From Prevotella sp. UBA2456 (GTDB lineage Bacteria; Bacteroidota; Bacteroidia; Bacteroidales; Bacteroidaceae), in contig DDPY01000014.1 of NCBI GenBank assembly GCA_002342415.1, forward strand, positions 1-40,884: 40,884 nt of DNA. The letters run 5' to 3'. Below, piece after piece: positions 16,413-25,723 of this stretch. Numbering within the stretch: the first letter of the stretch is position 1; each line of letters begins with the position of its first letter. The notes below the pieces were generated by a model. It was given only the letters and a program-made list of their open reading frames with translations, was not told the origin of the DNA and did no database searches. A program made the translations under genes and the position numbers.

Positions 16413-16457
16413 AACATGTACCTGCACGAGAGCCCTCGGCGGGTACATGTTTTTTTA
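16413..16457 (+). terminator. Rho-independent terminator after the membrane AraC gene
   Basis: A perfect 10-bp outer stem (16413-16422 with 16442-16451) encloses a 19-nt loop with an inner CGAG/CTCG pairing, followed by a run of seven Ts. The next promoter element begins at 16458, directly against the T tract. Confidence 0.75.
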
Positions 16458-16465
16458 TACCTTTG
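16458..16465 (+). promoter_or_regulatory. -7 element directly before the short AraC gene
   Basis: TACCTTTG at 16458-16465 matches TAnnTTTG. It ends only 5 nt before the ATG at 16471, whereas the other promoters in this window leave 19-39 nt. Transcription would start about at the ATG, giving a leaderless or near-leaderless mRNA. No TTTG is seen at the -33 position. Confidence 0.5.
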
Positions 16466-16470
16466 CGGAT

Positions 16471-16824
16471 ATGGAAACACCTAAAACTACTTCCCGACAA
16501 TCACTTGAACGGCTACAGACCGTCAAGTCGTACATCGGACAGCACTACAATGAGGAGTTGCGGCTGGCAGAGCTGGCCTCCATCCAAAGTATGTCGCCCG
16601 AGACGTTCAGCCGCTTCTTCCGTCAGCAGACAGGCCAGTGTGTCAGCCGCTACATCAACGAGGTGCGGTTGCAGCATTGCCGGCAGTTGCTGTGCGAGAC
16701 GGACATGGCGGTCAAGGAGATAGCCTACAGTTGCGGATTCAACACTCTTTCGTTCTTTAACCGCTCGTTCCTGCGCCAATACGGCTGTACACCCACAGAA
16801 TGCAGGGAAAGAGTAGAAAGGTAA
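16471..16824 (+). CDS. Short AraC-family protein, DNA-binding domain only
   Basis: This 117-aa protein (from METPK) is almost entirely the AraC/XylS DNA-binding domain. Helix-turn-helix 1 lies around RLAELASIQSMSPETFSRFF (31-50) and helix-turn-helix 2 around VKEIAYSCGFNTLSFFNRSF (81-100), ending CTPTECRE. It has no cupin or other sensor domain. It may act as a constitutive or expression-level regulator like the small MarA/SoxS type, or be the surviving half of a longer gene. An upstream in-frame ATG at 16447 would add eight residues, but the -7 element lies within that extension. It is 43 nt before the GH26 gene and probably shares its transcript. Confidence 0.8.
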   Translation: METPKTTSRQSLERLQTVKSYIGQHYNEELRLAELASIQSMSPETFSRFFRQQTGQCVSRYINEVRLQHCRQLLCETDMAVKEIAYSCGFNTLSFFNRSFLRQYGCTPTECRERVER

Positions 16825-16867
16825 AAAAGGCAGAAAACTATACATTATAAATATTATTATAAGCATT

Positions 16868-17974
16868 ATGAACAGATTACTACTTTTCTTTACGCTGGCG
16901 GCCATGTTCAGCTGTTCCAAGGCTGAGTCGGCTGCCGACCCGGTCATCAGCGAGGCAGAGCAGACCTACCAGTTGTGCAATCAGAACGCTACGGCTGAGA
17001 CCAAGCGGCTCTTCGCCCTGCTGAGCGACCTGTACGGCAAGCGTATCCTCTCGGGCACGGTGGCCAATGTAGACTGGAACACGCGCGATGCAGAGAACGT
17101 CTACAAGTGGACGGGACGGTGGCCGGCCATCAACGTGTTTGACTTCATCAACATCCATGCTTCGCGCGATGTCAACCCCAAGGGCTGGCTCGACTACTCC
17201 GACGACACCTGTGTGCGCGAGTGGCACGAGGCCGGTGGCATCGTGGGCTGCATGTGGCACTGGCAGGTCTATGCCAACGACGGTGTGAACCTGACCTGTT
17301 CGCCCGGCACGAAGCCCGGTGAGACCAGCTTCGACCCCTCGAAAGTCTATCAGGACGGCACCGACGAGAACAAGGTGGCTGTCAGGCAGATGACCCAGGT
17401 GTGCGGCTATCTGAAGAAGATGCAGGCCCAGGGCATCCCCGTCATCTGGCGACCGTTCCACGAGGCATCGGGTAACACCTACGAGTATGAGGGCGGCGGT
17501 GCCTGGTTCTGGTGGGGGGCCAAGGGTGCCGAGGTCTACAAGAAACTCTGGCGGTGGATGTACGACTACATGGTCAACAAGGAGGGCCTCAACAACCTCA
17601 TCTGGGTGTGGAACTCGCAGATGGGCGACAAGGACTGGTATCCCGGCGACGACGTGGTCGACATCGTAGGCCGCGACAACTATGCCGCCCTGCAGTACCC
17701 GCTGATGAAGGAGTTCAAGCAACTCTCCGCCGACTATCCCAACAAGATGATCACCCTGGCCGAGTGCGGCAACGGCGACGAGGTACACATGTCGCTGCTC
17801 TCCAAGATATGGGCGCAGGGAAGCCGTTGGTCGTGGTTCATGACGTGGTACGACGGGGCCTACAACGACGGCAAGGCCGAGGAGCACCAGTTCGCCAACG
17901 AGGCATGGTGGAAGGATGCCTTCGCTCAACCTTATGTCGTCACAAGAGAACAAGTGAAGGAACTAATGAAATAA
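16868..17974 (+). CDS. GH26 beta-mannanase-like lipoprotein
   Basis: This 368-aa enzyme has a lipoprotein-type signal (MFSC, Cys near residue 16) and a GH26 catalytic barrel. The acid/base is Glu199 in WRPFHEASGNTYEYEGG, and the nucleophile is Glu299 in KMITLAECGNG, each matching the family pattern (HE, later E after a beta-strand). The stretches GGGAWFWWGAKGAEVYKKLW and WNSQMGDKDWYPGDDVVD are also typical of the family. GH26 enzymes mostly cut beta-1,4-mannan; together with the GH36 alpha-galactosidase at the end of the locus this points to galactomannan. Exo-mannobiohydrolase and endo forms cannot be told apart here. The enzyme probably sits on the cell surface or in the periplasm. Confidence 0.9.
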   Translation: MNRLLLFFTLAAMFSCSKAESAADPVISEAEQTYQLCNQNATAETKRLFALLSDLYGKRILSGTVANVDWNTRDAENVYKWTGRWPAINVFDFINIHASRDVNPKGWLDYSDDTCVREWHEAGGIVGCMWHWQVYANDGVNLTCSPGTKPGETSFDPSKVYQDGTDENKVAVRQMTQVCGYLKKMQAQGIPVIWRPFHEASGNTYEYEGGGAWFWWGAKGAEVYKKLWRWMYDYMVNKEGLNNLIWVWNSQMGDKDWYPGDDVVDIVGRDNYAALQYPLMKEFKQLSADYPNKMITLAECGNGDEVHMSLLSKIWAQGSRWSWFMTWYDGAYNDGKAEEHQFANEAWWKDAFAQPYVVTREQVKELMK

Positions 17975-18012
17975 AAACGTATAGTATTAACATTTAAAAA
18001 ACAACAAACAAA

Positions 18013-19344
18013 ATGAAAAAGCAAGTTACTCTATTTCTGATGGCCTTTCTTAGCCTCGCTTTGAATTTACAGGCCAAAACATCCGAAACTACTCTGTGGG
18101 AAAGTACCTACCAAAGTGAAATTGAATTGAACGCTGCGACCGTTGCAACTTTCAAGGAAGGTGATGTCTTAAGAGTGTATGTGACAGTTCCTGAAGGTGG
18201 AGCAAATTTCAATATCGTATATAAAAGTTCAGCGGATAATTGGCAAGAGCATAAAATCCCTTCAATTAATAATGATTGGCCTTGGGTGAATGGTGGTGGA
18301 ACGTATAAAGATATCGCTCTGACGGCTGCTGATATTACCGCATTATCTGGAAAAAATATCTATATCAAAAAGGGTGATTATAGTACCATAACAAAAGTAA
18401 GTCTCAAAACTGTAGAACTAGACGAACAGACTCTTTATAATACCGCCACTGAAATGGTTGACTATACTACAATAAATGAAGGGACATTAACCCCTGATAT
18501 GTTTGAAAAAGTAAAGGAAGGTGATAAAATAGTTGTAAATGCTTCTGAAAGTAATGGTGGACAAGTTTGGATAGCAAAAATGACAGGTTCGAATTGGGAT
18601 GAAGAAAAACTTTTGGATGGTGTTTCTATAATAGATAACGTTTCCTATACTTTAACAGCTGATGATGCGAATATCATAAAAGCGCGTGGCATTCGTATAA
18701 GTGGAAAAAATATCACTTTGAAAAGCATTGGATTGATACCTGCATCTGTAAAGGCAATCATTTCATCAACAGGAATAGGAACATTTTGTAGTAGCAAAGT
18801 TCTAAATTTTACAGGAACAGGTGTAACACCTTATTATGCATCTGATGTAGCTGAAGGAATTGTTACTCTAACATCTGTTGAGAAAACCGCATCAAATACA
18901 GGCTACATTCTAAAGGGTAGTGAAGGTGTTTATGCCATACCTGTTATTGTAGAGGAAGTTACTGCGCCAACAACTAATTATTTAAAAGCAACAGGTGACA
19001 ATAGCGCAAATGTTACTGCATCAACCGATGGATCATACCACTACATCTTTGCAAAGAAAGGAGACAACACTCCTGCATTCTATAAGTTAACAGCAGACCA
19101 CGAACTCGCTGCCCACAAGGCTTACCTTGAGACAACAGAAGACATCACACCTTCCACCCAAGGCGCTCCCCTGATGTTCGATTTTAGCAACGGAACGACG
19201 GCCATCATGGATGTGTTCCAGGACGAAATGAAACAGCAACCAGTTCAGGAGGACGGAGTATATTACACCCTGCAGGGCACTCGCGTGCAGAACCCCACCA
19301 AGGGCCTGTACATCCTGAACGGTAAGAAAATCATCGTGAAGTAA
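18013..19344 (+). CDS. Secreted protein with two locus-specific beta-modules and a C-terminal sorting-like tail
   Basis: This 443-aa protein has a signal peptide (1-21). Two copies of the locus module lie at about 26-131 and 137-243 (FKEGDVLRVYV with ISALSGKNIYI-like closing strand; VKEGDKIVVNA with IIKARGIRISGKNITLKSIGL). A beta-rich segment follows (244-400). The last 31 residues (VYYTLQGTRVQNPTKGLYIL, then a KK-rich end) resemble the tail of the 2355-aa protein at 27080 and C-terminal sorting domains of Bacteroidota. No catalytic motif was seen; a glycan-binding surface role is inferred from context. Bases 18013 to about 19060 are AT-rich, unlike the GC-rich neighbours, while the last 280 bases return to the local style, suggesting a mosaic origin. 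Confidence 0.75.
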   Translation: MKKQVTLFLMAFLSLALNLQAKTSETTLWESTYQSEIELNAATVATFKEGDVLRVYVTVPEGGANFNIVYKSSADNWQEHKIPSINNDWPWVNGGGTYKDIALTAADITALSGKNIYIKKGDYSTITKVSLKTVELDEQTLYNTATEMVDYTTINEGTLTPDMFEKVKEGDKIVVNASESNGGQVWIAKMTGSNWDEEKLLDGVSIIDNVSYTLTADDANIIKARGIRISGKNITLKSIGLIPASVKAIISSTGIGTFCSSKVLNFTGTGVTPYYASDVAEGIVTLTSVEKTASNTGYILKGSEGVYAIPVIVEEVTAPTTNYLKATGDNSANVTASTDGSYHYIFAKKGDNTPAFYKLTADHELAAHKAYLETTEDITPSTQGAPLMFDFSNGTTAIMDVFQDEMKQQPVQEDGVYYTLQGTRVQNPTKGLYILNGKKIIVK

Positions 19345-19379
19345 TCAGAGTTACAAACCCCTAAAAACGACAGACGATT

Positions 19380-19511
19380 ATGAAAAAAGAATATATGAAG
19401 CCAACTACTGAGGTCGTAGACTTGAAGATGAATCACTGTTTGCTGGCTGGTAGTGTAACTGAATCAGTATCAAATGAAGTGTATAATGATCAGACTATGG
19501 AAGACCTGTAA
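19380..19511 (+). CDS. Small 43-aa protein of the MKKxYxKPTTEVVxLxxxxxLLAGS type
   Basis: A short open frame encodes 43 residues beginning MKKEYMKPTTEVVDLKMNHC and continuing LLAGSVTESVSNEVY to an acidic end. It lies 35 nt after the modular secreted protein and 39 nt before the next one, in the same strand and AT-rich style. I recall similar short proteins with a KPTTEV start and a small-residue LLAGS turn as frequent, unnamed genes in Prevotella and Bacteroides genomes. The layout, a basic start, amphipathic middle and Ala-Gly-Ser turn, resembles a leader joined to a short core, but there is no modifying enzyme nearby. Function is unknown. Confidence 0.6.
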   Translation: MKKEYMKPTTEVVDLKMNHCLLAGSVTESVSNEVYNDQTMEDL

Positions 19512-19550
19512 ACCATAGAGATTATTAATAACTAAAAACCGTACGGACAA

Positions 19551-20705
19551 ATGAATATCATCAAGTTAGTTAGTAGAGCAATAATTATTTCCGTCTTCCC
19601 GGTAGCCGTGATGGCTGCCGAGAAGACAATTCTTATCGGTCCGAAAACCATCGGTGCCGGCTGGAAAGACCACATCGTACTGGAAGCCCGGCACTTCCTA
19701 CAGGCCGGTCCGGGCGACGTGATGACTGTCTACACCGCCGAGGCCAAACGCACGGCGCAGATAGCCATGCAGGACCCCAAGGACTGGCAGGCCGTGGCTC
19801 CAGAGTACGGTGCCATGTCGGTGCAGGGGCCGGTGCGCATGACGCTGACGGACGAGATACTTCAGAAGATTCGCGAGCGCGGACTCATACTGGGCGGCCA
19901 CGACTACAAAATCATGCAGGTGACTCTTATCCCCGCAGCCGAGATGACCGAGACCTTTATATACAAGGGGCCCGCCATGACGCTGAAGGACGACTGGAGC
20001 ACCTCGGTGCCCGTACAGAAAAAAGTGTTCAAGGATGTCCGCGTGGGCGACGGTCTGCGCTTCCATGTCTCGAAGGTGAAACCCGGTGCCGCCCTGAAGC
20101 TGATGGACATGACGTGGAACGTGATGGACCCCTCGGTGGACGGATGCCAGATAGGCCCCGACGGATATACCTATTATATCAATGAGCAGTCGCAACTCAT
20201 CAAGCTGCAACTGGCTGGCCCCGACGGCATCTCCATGCGCGTGGGCGGCAAAAGCTTCAAGTTCGAGAAAATCAGCATCGTCCGCTGCACCGCACAGCCC
20301 GACGAGGACTACAGCCAGGCCCAGCGCGCTCCGAAGGAGTACAAGCTGCTGCCGGGCGAGTTGTTCCACGGCGAGAAGACCTTCCCCAACGACTGGAGCG
20401 GCAACCTGCGGCTGACAGCGGAGCCCTTCCAGGAGTGCACCGAGAACGACGTGCTCATCGTAAGCTACCAATTGTTGCCAGGTCTGAAGGAAGCCGGCGT
20501 CACACCGAAGATATCCTTCCGTGAAAACAAAGGAAAATGGAAAGACATATCGGGTTCGGCAGAACCCAACTGGATGGACATCAACGGGACGGACGTCGTG
20601 CTGACCTTCGACGAGCAGGCACTGGACAAAGTCAAGACCTCCGGTCTGGTCGTCACTGGACTGGGGTTCGTGCTGACACGCATCGAGCTGGTTTCGGCAC
20701 AGTAG
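19551..20705 (+). CDS. Secreted protein made of three locus-specific beta-modules
   Basis: This 384-aa protein has a signal peptide (about 1-23) and then three copies of the locus module at about 24-128, 134-245 and 266-384. Each has an early tryptophan (GAGWKDHIVLEARHF; LKDDWSTSVPVQKKVF; FPNDWSGNLRLTAEPF), a GD or ND turn before an edge strand (PGDVMTVYT; VGDGLRFHV; ENDVLIVSY), a second W region, and a closing G-[LI]-x-[VI]-x-G strand (RERGLILGGHDYKIMQVTLI; TSGLVVTGLGFVLTRIEL). Module 1 is the closest match to the sensor domain of the AraC protein at 15360. No catalytic motif was seen. It is 29 nt before susC, so it is probably a surface or periplasmic glycan binder of the same operon. Confidence 0.75.
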   Translation: MNIIKLVSRAIIISVFPVAVMAAEKTILIGPKTIGAGWKDHIVLEARHFLQAGPGDVMTVYTAEAKRTAQIAMQDPKDWQAVAPEYGAMSVQGPVRMTLTDEILQKIRERGLILGGHDYKIMQVTLIPAAEMTETFIYKGPAMTLKDDWSTSVPVQKKVFKDVRVGDGLRFHVSKVKPGAALKLMDMTWNVMDPSVDGCQIGPDGYTYYINEQSQLIKLQLAGPDGISMRVGGKSFKFEKISIVRCTAQPDEDYSQAQRAPKEYKLLPGELFHGEKTFPNDWSGNLRLTAEPFQECTENDVLIVSYQLLPGLKEAGVTPKISFRENKGKWKDISGSAEPNWMDINGTDVVLTFDEQALDKVKTSGLVVTGLGFVLTRIELVSAQ

Positions 20706-20734
20706 GAAACAGAAAACTATAAAATACCCATTCT

Positions 20735-23700
20735 ATGAAAGAAAGACTTTTATTTTTTTACCTTTTAGCATTCTTGCCCTTGACCGTTGCAGCACAGCAA
20801 CAGATTAAGGGCCGCGTGCTGGACGGCGCTTCGCCAGGCGAAGTGCTTATCGGTGCCAGCATACAGGTGCCGGGAACCACGTCGGGAACCATCAGCGATC
20901 TGGACGGCAACTTCCAGTTCACCATGCCCCAGGGAAAGTTCATCATCCAGGTGTCGATGATAGGTTACAAGACACAAGTGGTGAACGTGAAAGGAAAGAC
21001 AGAGATAGAGGTAACCCTGCAAGAGGACTCGAAGCTGATGGAGGAAGTGGTGGTCGTGGGCTACGGCACCATGAAGAAGCGCGACCTCTCGGGATCCGTG
21101 TCGCAGATCAAGGCCGACGAGCTGACCAAGGGCGGCGCCGTGGACGTGGCCCACGGACTGCAGGGTAAGATAGCCGGTGTCGACGTGAAGCAGAGCGACG
21201 GTTCGCCCGGCGCAGGTGTCAGCATCACCGTGCGCGGTGCCAACTCGTTCACCACATCGAGCCAGCCCCTGTACATCGTGGACGGCGTGCCCTTCGGCAC
21301 CGACCCCAACGGCACCCCGTCGAGCGATGCCAACAGCGGCAACAACCAACAGACCTCGCCACTAAGTATGATCAACCCTAACGATATAGAAAAGATAGAG
21401 GTGCTGAAGGACGCATCAGCCACAGCCATCTACGGCTCGCGCGGTGCCAACGGCGTGGTTATCATCACCACCAAGAAGGGACAGGTGGGCAAGCCCAAGG
21501 TCGAGGTCAATGCCTCGTGGAGCGTGCAGCGCATCGGACGCAGCCGCGTCGCCATGCTCGACCCCTACCACTACGCCCTCTACCAGAACGAGGCGGCACA
21601 GAACAGCCGCAACTATGAGTACGGCACCCAGCGCAACCCCTACACCGGCGAGTGGCAGTATCCCTACACGGGCGGTGCCTTCGTCTACGACCAGGGCAAA
21701 TACAATCCCTCGCCCGAAGACTTCAAGAATCCCGGTCTGCGCACCGACAAATATGGCAACGTGGACGAGGTGGTGGGTGCCGACTGGCAGGACGAAATCT
21801 ACCAGACGGGTGTTCTGCAGGAGTATTCCGCCAGTGTCAGCGGTGGCAGCAACGAGGGCTACTACAGCTTCTCGGGCGGATACACCAAGCAGCGCGGCAT
21901 CATCAAGAACACTGGCTACGAACGCTACAACCTGGGCATGTATATCAGCCGCCACATCACCAACTGGCTGGAGGTGGGTACGAGCCAGTACTTCACCAAT
22001 GCCATGACCGACTTCCAACGCACCAACTCAGAAAATACAGGCATCATACGCTCGGCACTCATCTTCCCGCCGACCTACGGCCCTCACTCGCAGACCGAAC
22101 AGCTCGACGAGCTGAACTGGCTGGCCGCCAACCCGACGAACTATGTCAACGGTGCTAAGGACCAGCTGAAACAGATTTCGTGGTTCTCGTCGTCCTTTGC
22201 CGAAGCCCGCGTGCTGCCGTGGCTCAAGTTCCGCCAGAATCTGGGACTGGGCTACAACGACGGACACCGCGGCACCTACTACGACCGCCACACCCAGGAG
22301 GGCAAGTCGCCCAACAACGGCAAGGCAGGCAAGGCCACCAGCATCTGGAAAAGCCTGACCTCGGAGTCGCTGCTCACCGCCGACTACACCTATGGCATCC
22401 ACAAGTTCAATGTCGTAGCCGGTATCACCTTCGAAAAAGGTATCGGTGAGAGCAGTCAGACCACCGTCACCAACTTTCCCTCAGATATCACCAAGGACGC
22501 AGACCTGTCGCTGGCCCTCGACAAGGCAGTGGTCAGCAGCAACGAAACCAAGCAGACACTCGAATCGTTCCTTGCCCGCGTCAATTACACGTTATTTGAT
22601 AAGTACCTTTTTACTGCAAGCATCCGCACGGATGGCAGTAGTAGTTTCGCTCAGGATAACAAGTGGGCAACATTCCTTTCGGGTGCCTTTGCTTGGCGAG
22701 CCATCGACGAGGAGTTTATCAAGCGGCTGAACGTGTTCTCGAACCTGAAGCTGCGCCTGTCATATGGGCAGACGGGTAACCAGGCCATCGGTGCCTACCG
22801 CACGCTGACCGTGCTCCAGGCCGCCAACTATCCGTACAACGGAACACTGTCGAGCGGTATGTCCATGATAGACTGGCGCGGACCAACGAACCGCAACCTG
22901 AAGTGGGAGACCACAGGACAGTTCAACGCCGGTCTGGACCTCGGCTTCTGGGACAACCGGCTGCAGATTACCATAGACTACTATTACAAGAAGACGCGCG
23001 ACCTGCTGCAGAACGTCACCATCCCCTCGTCGTCGGGCTTCAGCCAGATGATGGTCAACAGCGGCAACGTCACCAACGAGGGTCTGGAGGTCAGCGTCAA
23101 CTGGGACATCCTGCGCAACACGCCCGTGAAGTGGAACCTATCAGCCAACTTCGCCACCAACAAGAACCGCATCGGCGGACTCGCGGGCGACCAGTATGCC
23201 ACCAGCCTCTGGTCGAAGGCCGACCAGGTGTTCCTGCAGCGCAACGGACATGCCATCGGCACACTGTACGGCTATCTGGAGGACGGATTCTACGACAACA
23301 TTGCCGAAGTGCGCTCCAACAAGGCTTACGCCGCCCTGTCGGATACCGAGGCACTGCGCTACGTGGGCGAAATCAAGTACCGCGACCTGAACAGCGACGG
23401 CCAGATTACGGAGGACGACCGAACCATCATCGGCAACACCAACCCCGACTTCACCTACGGACTGACCAACAACTTGCAGTGGAAAAACCTGTCGCTCAGC
23501 TTCATGCTGCAAGGCTCACAGGGCAACGACATCTTCAACTACAACCTGACGGACATCACCATGTCGAACATTGGCAACGTGACCGTCAAGGCCTACAACG
23601 GACGATGGACCGAACGCACGGCAGCCACCGCCACGTGGCCCAAGGCCACGGCAGGATATACCCGCACATGGCTCATCAGCGACCGCTATGTGGAGAACGG

Positions 23701-23935
23701 CTCATATCTGAAGATGAAGTTCATCACCCTGTCCTACGACTGGAGCCACCCTACCAAGTGGATGGAGAAGATACGCTTCACACTGACCGCCAACAACGTG
23801 TTCACCATCACGAAATATTCGTGGTTCGACCCCGACGTGAACGCGGGCGGTGCCAATGCGGCCTGCCCTGGTGTCGACAGCTACAGCTATCCCAGTGCAC
23901 GAACCTTCACTTTCGGTATGAACTTTGTCTTCTAA
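20735..23935 (+). CDS. susC: SusC-family TonB-dependent outer-membrane transporter
   Basis: This 1066-aa transporter imports oligosaccharides across the outer membrane with TonB energy. It has a signal peptide (1-20), a carboxypeptidase-regulatory-like domain (about 22-105, with GKVLDGAS-type opening IKGRVLDGASPGEVLIGAS), a TonB-box-like stretch (MEEVVVVGYGTMKKRDLSGS), a plug domain with the YGSRGANGVVIITTKKG signature, and a 22-strand-type barrel ending FTFGMNFVF with a terminal aromatic. It precedes susD by 4 nt. A SusC-SusD pair beside GH26 and GH36 enzymes marks the locus as a polysaccharide utilisation locus. The substrate assignment to galactomannan comes from the enzymes, not from this protein. 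Confidence 0.96.
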   Translation: MKERLLFFYLLAFLPLTVAAQQQIKGRVLDGASPGEVLIGASIQVPGTTSGTISDLDGNFQFTMPQGKFIIQVSMIGYKTQVVNVKGKTEIEVTLQEDSKLMEEVVVVGYGTMKKRDLSGSVSQIKADELTKGGAVDVAHGLQGKIAGVDVKQSDGSPGAGVSITVRGANSFTTSSQPLYIVDGVPFGTDPNGTPSSDANSGNNQQTSPLSMINPNDIEKIEVLKDASATAIYGSRGANGVVIITTKKGQVGKPKVEVNASWSVQRIGRSRVAMLDPYHYALYQNEAAQNSRNYEYGTQRNPYTGEWQYPYTGGAFVYDQGKYNPSPEDFKNPGLRTDKYGNVDEVVGADWQDEIYQTGVLQEYSASVSGGSNEGYYSFSGGYTKQRGIIKNTGYERYNLGMYISRHITNWLEVGTSQYFTNAMTDFQRTNSENTGIIRSALIFPPTYGPHSQTEQLDELNWLAANPTNYVNGAKDQLKQISWFSSSFAEARVLPWLKFRQNLGLGYNDGHRGTYYDRHTQEGKSPNNGKAGKATSIWKSLTSESLLTADYTYGIHKFNVVAGITFEKGIGESSQTTVTNFPSDITKDADLSLALDKAVVSSNETKQTLESFLARVNYTLFDKYLFTASIRTDGSSSFAQDNKWATFLSGAFAWRAIDEEFIKRLNVFSNLKLRLSYGQTGNQAIGAYRTLTVLQAANYPYNGTLSSGMSMIDWRGPTNRNLKWETTGQFNAGLDLGFWDNRLQITIDYYYKKTRDLLQNVTIPSSSGFSQMMVNSGNVTNEGLEVSVNWDILRNTPVKWNLSANFATNKNRIGGLAGDQYATSLWSKADQVFLQRNGHAIGTLYGYLEDGFYDNIAEVRSNKAYAALSDTEALRYVGEIKYRDLNSDGQITEDDRTIIGNTNPDFTYGLTNNLQWKNLSLSFMLQGSQGNDIFNYNLTDITMSNIGNVTVKAYNGRWTERTAATATWPKATAGYTRTWLISDRYVENGSYLKMKFITLSYDWSHPTKWMEKIRFTLTANNVFTITKYSWFDPDVNAGGANAACPGVDSYSYPSARTFTFGMNFVF

Positions 23936-23939
23936 AAAC

Positions 23940-25682
23940 ATGATGATTATGAAAAGAAATATATATATAGTTTTGTTACTATGTCTTCCTTCTCTACTCT
24001 GTCTGACGGCTTGCAACAGCTGGATTGAGGAAGACCCCGAAAGCCTGATTACCGATGAGAAGGTGGGCGACTCGAGTGACGCCTGCGCCACGTGGGTAAC
24101 GGGAACCTACTCGAAATGGATTGACGACATGTTTCGCTGGGGCTACTTTCCCCGCGTGCTGGAGTTCGACGCCGACTACATCTCGGGACCGGACTGGCTC
24201 TTCGGCACTTTTGGTGCTGGCAACTTCCAAGGCGAGAGCGACGTGACGGATGCCTTGTGGAAGGGATGCTACGGACTCATTGGACGCTCAAACAACGCCA
24301 TTCGGCATATTCAGGGCATGCAGAACATCACGACGGACGAGAAGAACAATGCCGTGGGCGAACTGATGTTCATGCGGGCACTGGCCTACTTCATGGTGGT
24401 CAGGGCCTACGGCGACTGCCCCCTACAGCCCGAGGAGGAAACCGAGGACTACAACCAGCCGCGACAACCAGTACAGACAGTTTACGACTACATCATCAAG
24501 AACCTGGAGGAGGCGGCCGCGCTGATGTATAAGAACACGGACGGCAAATGGCAGGCTGGACATGCCTGTGCCGGTTCAGCCGCCGGACTGCTGGCCAAGG
24601 TCTATGCCACCATGGCCTCGGGAGCACTACCCGCAGGCACGGAAATCATCGTCCGAACGGGTGCCGCCTATCAAGGCCCCGCCAGCAACCGCACATACGC
24701 CCCGCTTGAGACGAAAACCTTCCAGAAGACGGTGGTCAAGGGTTACGAGCAGATGGATGCCCAGGCGCTCTACCGCAAAGCTGCTGACTGGGCAGCGAAG
24801 GTGTTGGACGGTAGCTACGGCAACTACACACTACTGCCCTACGACCAGCTATGGAAGAAGTCGTCGGCCACAGCCTCGGAGTTTATGTTCTCCATCGGCA
24901 GCGTCAGCGGCGATGCCACCTATAAGAATGCCGTCCACTCGCAATACGAGGGCTACATGATCTCGCCGGGCTCTGACTTCATACAGAGCGGCGGCTGGGT
25001 GGGCTGTACGCGCCACTGGTACGACCTGTTTGACCACGACGACCTGCGCATCACGCAGGGCGTGAAGCACCGCTGGCGGGCCTATACCCAACAGGAGTCG
25101 AACACAGGATTCTTCTATCCCCTGACCGACGAGTACAGCATCCTCGCTACGGGACGCGACCTGAGCGGCAACTGGGTACAAGACCCGTCGGGCATTTATG
25201 CCGACGGCGTGAGCTACTACTATTCGCAGGACGCACAGTGTCTGGCCTTCACTACCAAGTACATGGACGTGACCAACGATGCCATTGAGAATGCCGATGC
25301 CAACTGGCCCGTACTCCGACTGGCAGATGTCATGCTCATCTATGCCGAGGCACTGAACGAACTGGGCGAATCTGAACAGGCTCTTATATATATGAATAAG
25401 GTGCGCGAGCGTTCCAACGCCACACTTGCCACAGAGACCGACCAGACGGCCCTACGCTCGGCCATCATCGAGGAACGGGCCAAGGAACTGGCCTGCGAGG
25501 CTGACCGCCGTTGGGACCTCATCCGCTGGGGAATCTATCTGGATGCCATGAATGCGCTGGGCGGCAGCGACGACTCCGGCGTGCTAAAAAACCGCACGGA
25601 GCGCAACTTGCTCTTCCCCATACCCGCTCAAGAACTGAACACTAATCAGGCCATCAACAGCAACAACCCAGGATGGAACTAA
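23940..25682 (+). CDS. susD: SusD/RagB-family glycan-binding lipoprotein
   Basis: This 580-aa lipoprotein caps the SusC transporter and binds glycan at the cell surface. The signal sequence ends in a clear lipobox (LTAC) followed by NSWIEEDPES. The SusD N-terminal region includes the WKGCYGLIGRSNNAIRHI helix and GELMFMRALAYFMVVRAYGD, and the C-terminal RagB part has VRERSNATLATETDQ, IIEERAKELACEADRRWDLI and FPIPAQELNTNQAINSNNPG, all standard for the family. Translation may begin at the ATG at 23940 or at 23949; an upstream TTG at 23925 overlaps susC and is unlikely. Spacing to susC is 4 nt, so expression is coupled. Confidence 0.95.
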   Translation: MMIMKRNIYIVLLLCLPSLLCLTACNSWIEEDPESLITDEKVGDSSDACATWVTGTYSKWIDDMFRWGYFPRVLEFDADYISGPDWLFGTFGAGNFQGESDVTDALWKGCYGLIGRSNNAIRHIQGMQNITTDEKNNAVGELMFMRALAYFMVVRAYGDCPLQPEEETEDYNQPRQPVQTVYDYIIKNLEEAAALMYKNTDGKWQAGHACAGSAAGLLAKVYATMASGALPAGTEIIVRTGAAYQGPASNRTYAPLETKTFQKTVVKGYEQMDAQALYRKAADWAAKVLDGSYGNYTLLPYDQLWKKSSATASEFMFSIGSVSGDATYKNAVHSQYEGYMISPGSDFIQSGGWVGCTRHWYDLFDHDDLRITQGVKHRWRAYTQQESNTGFFYPLTDEYSILATGRDLSGNWVQDPSGIYADGVSYYYSQDAQCLAFTTKYMDVTNDAIENADANWPVLRLADVMLIYAEALNELGESEQALIYMNKVRERSNATLATETDQTALRSAIIEERAKELACEADRRWDLIRWGIYLDAMNALGGSDDSGVLKNRTERNLLFPIPAQELNTNQAINSNNPGWN

Positions 25683-25723
25683 GGAAAGGTAAACAAGTAA
25701 AAGAAATAAAAAGAGAATGACCT

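Noticed and set aside
16880..17953. 357-aa open frame on the - strand opposite GH26
   Set aside because: It lies wholly within the GH26 gene, whose catalytic motifs are intact; GC-ending codons leave the opposite frame free of stops.
19698..20471. 257-aa - strand frame opposite the three-module protein
   Set aside because: The + strand frame has a signal peptide and three recognisable modules; the opposite frame has none.
16831..20721. Shared 12-mer CAGAAAACTATA ahead of GH26 (16831) and susC (20710) as a regulator site
   Set aside because: In a 40-kb window dozens of repeated 12-mers are expected by chance, and the copies lie at different distances from the start codons.
22903..23943. 346-aa + strand frame overlapping susC
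   Set aside because: Out of frame within the susC barrel; Arg/Gln/His-rich as expected from a shifted reading of GC-rich codons.
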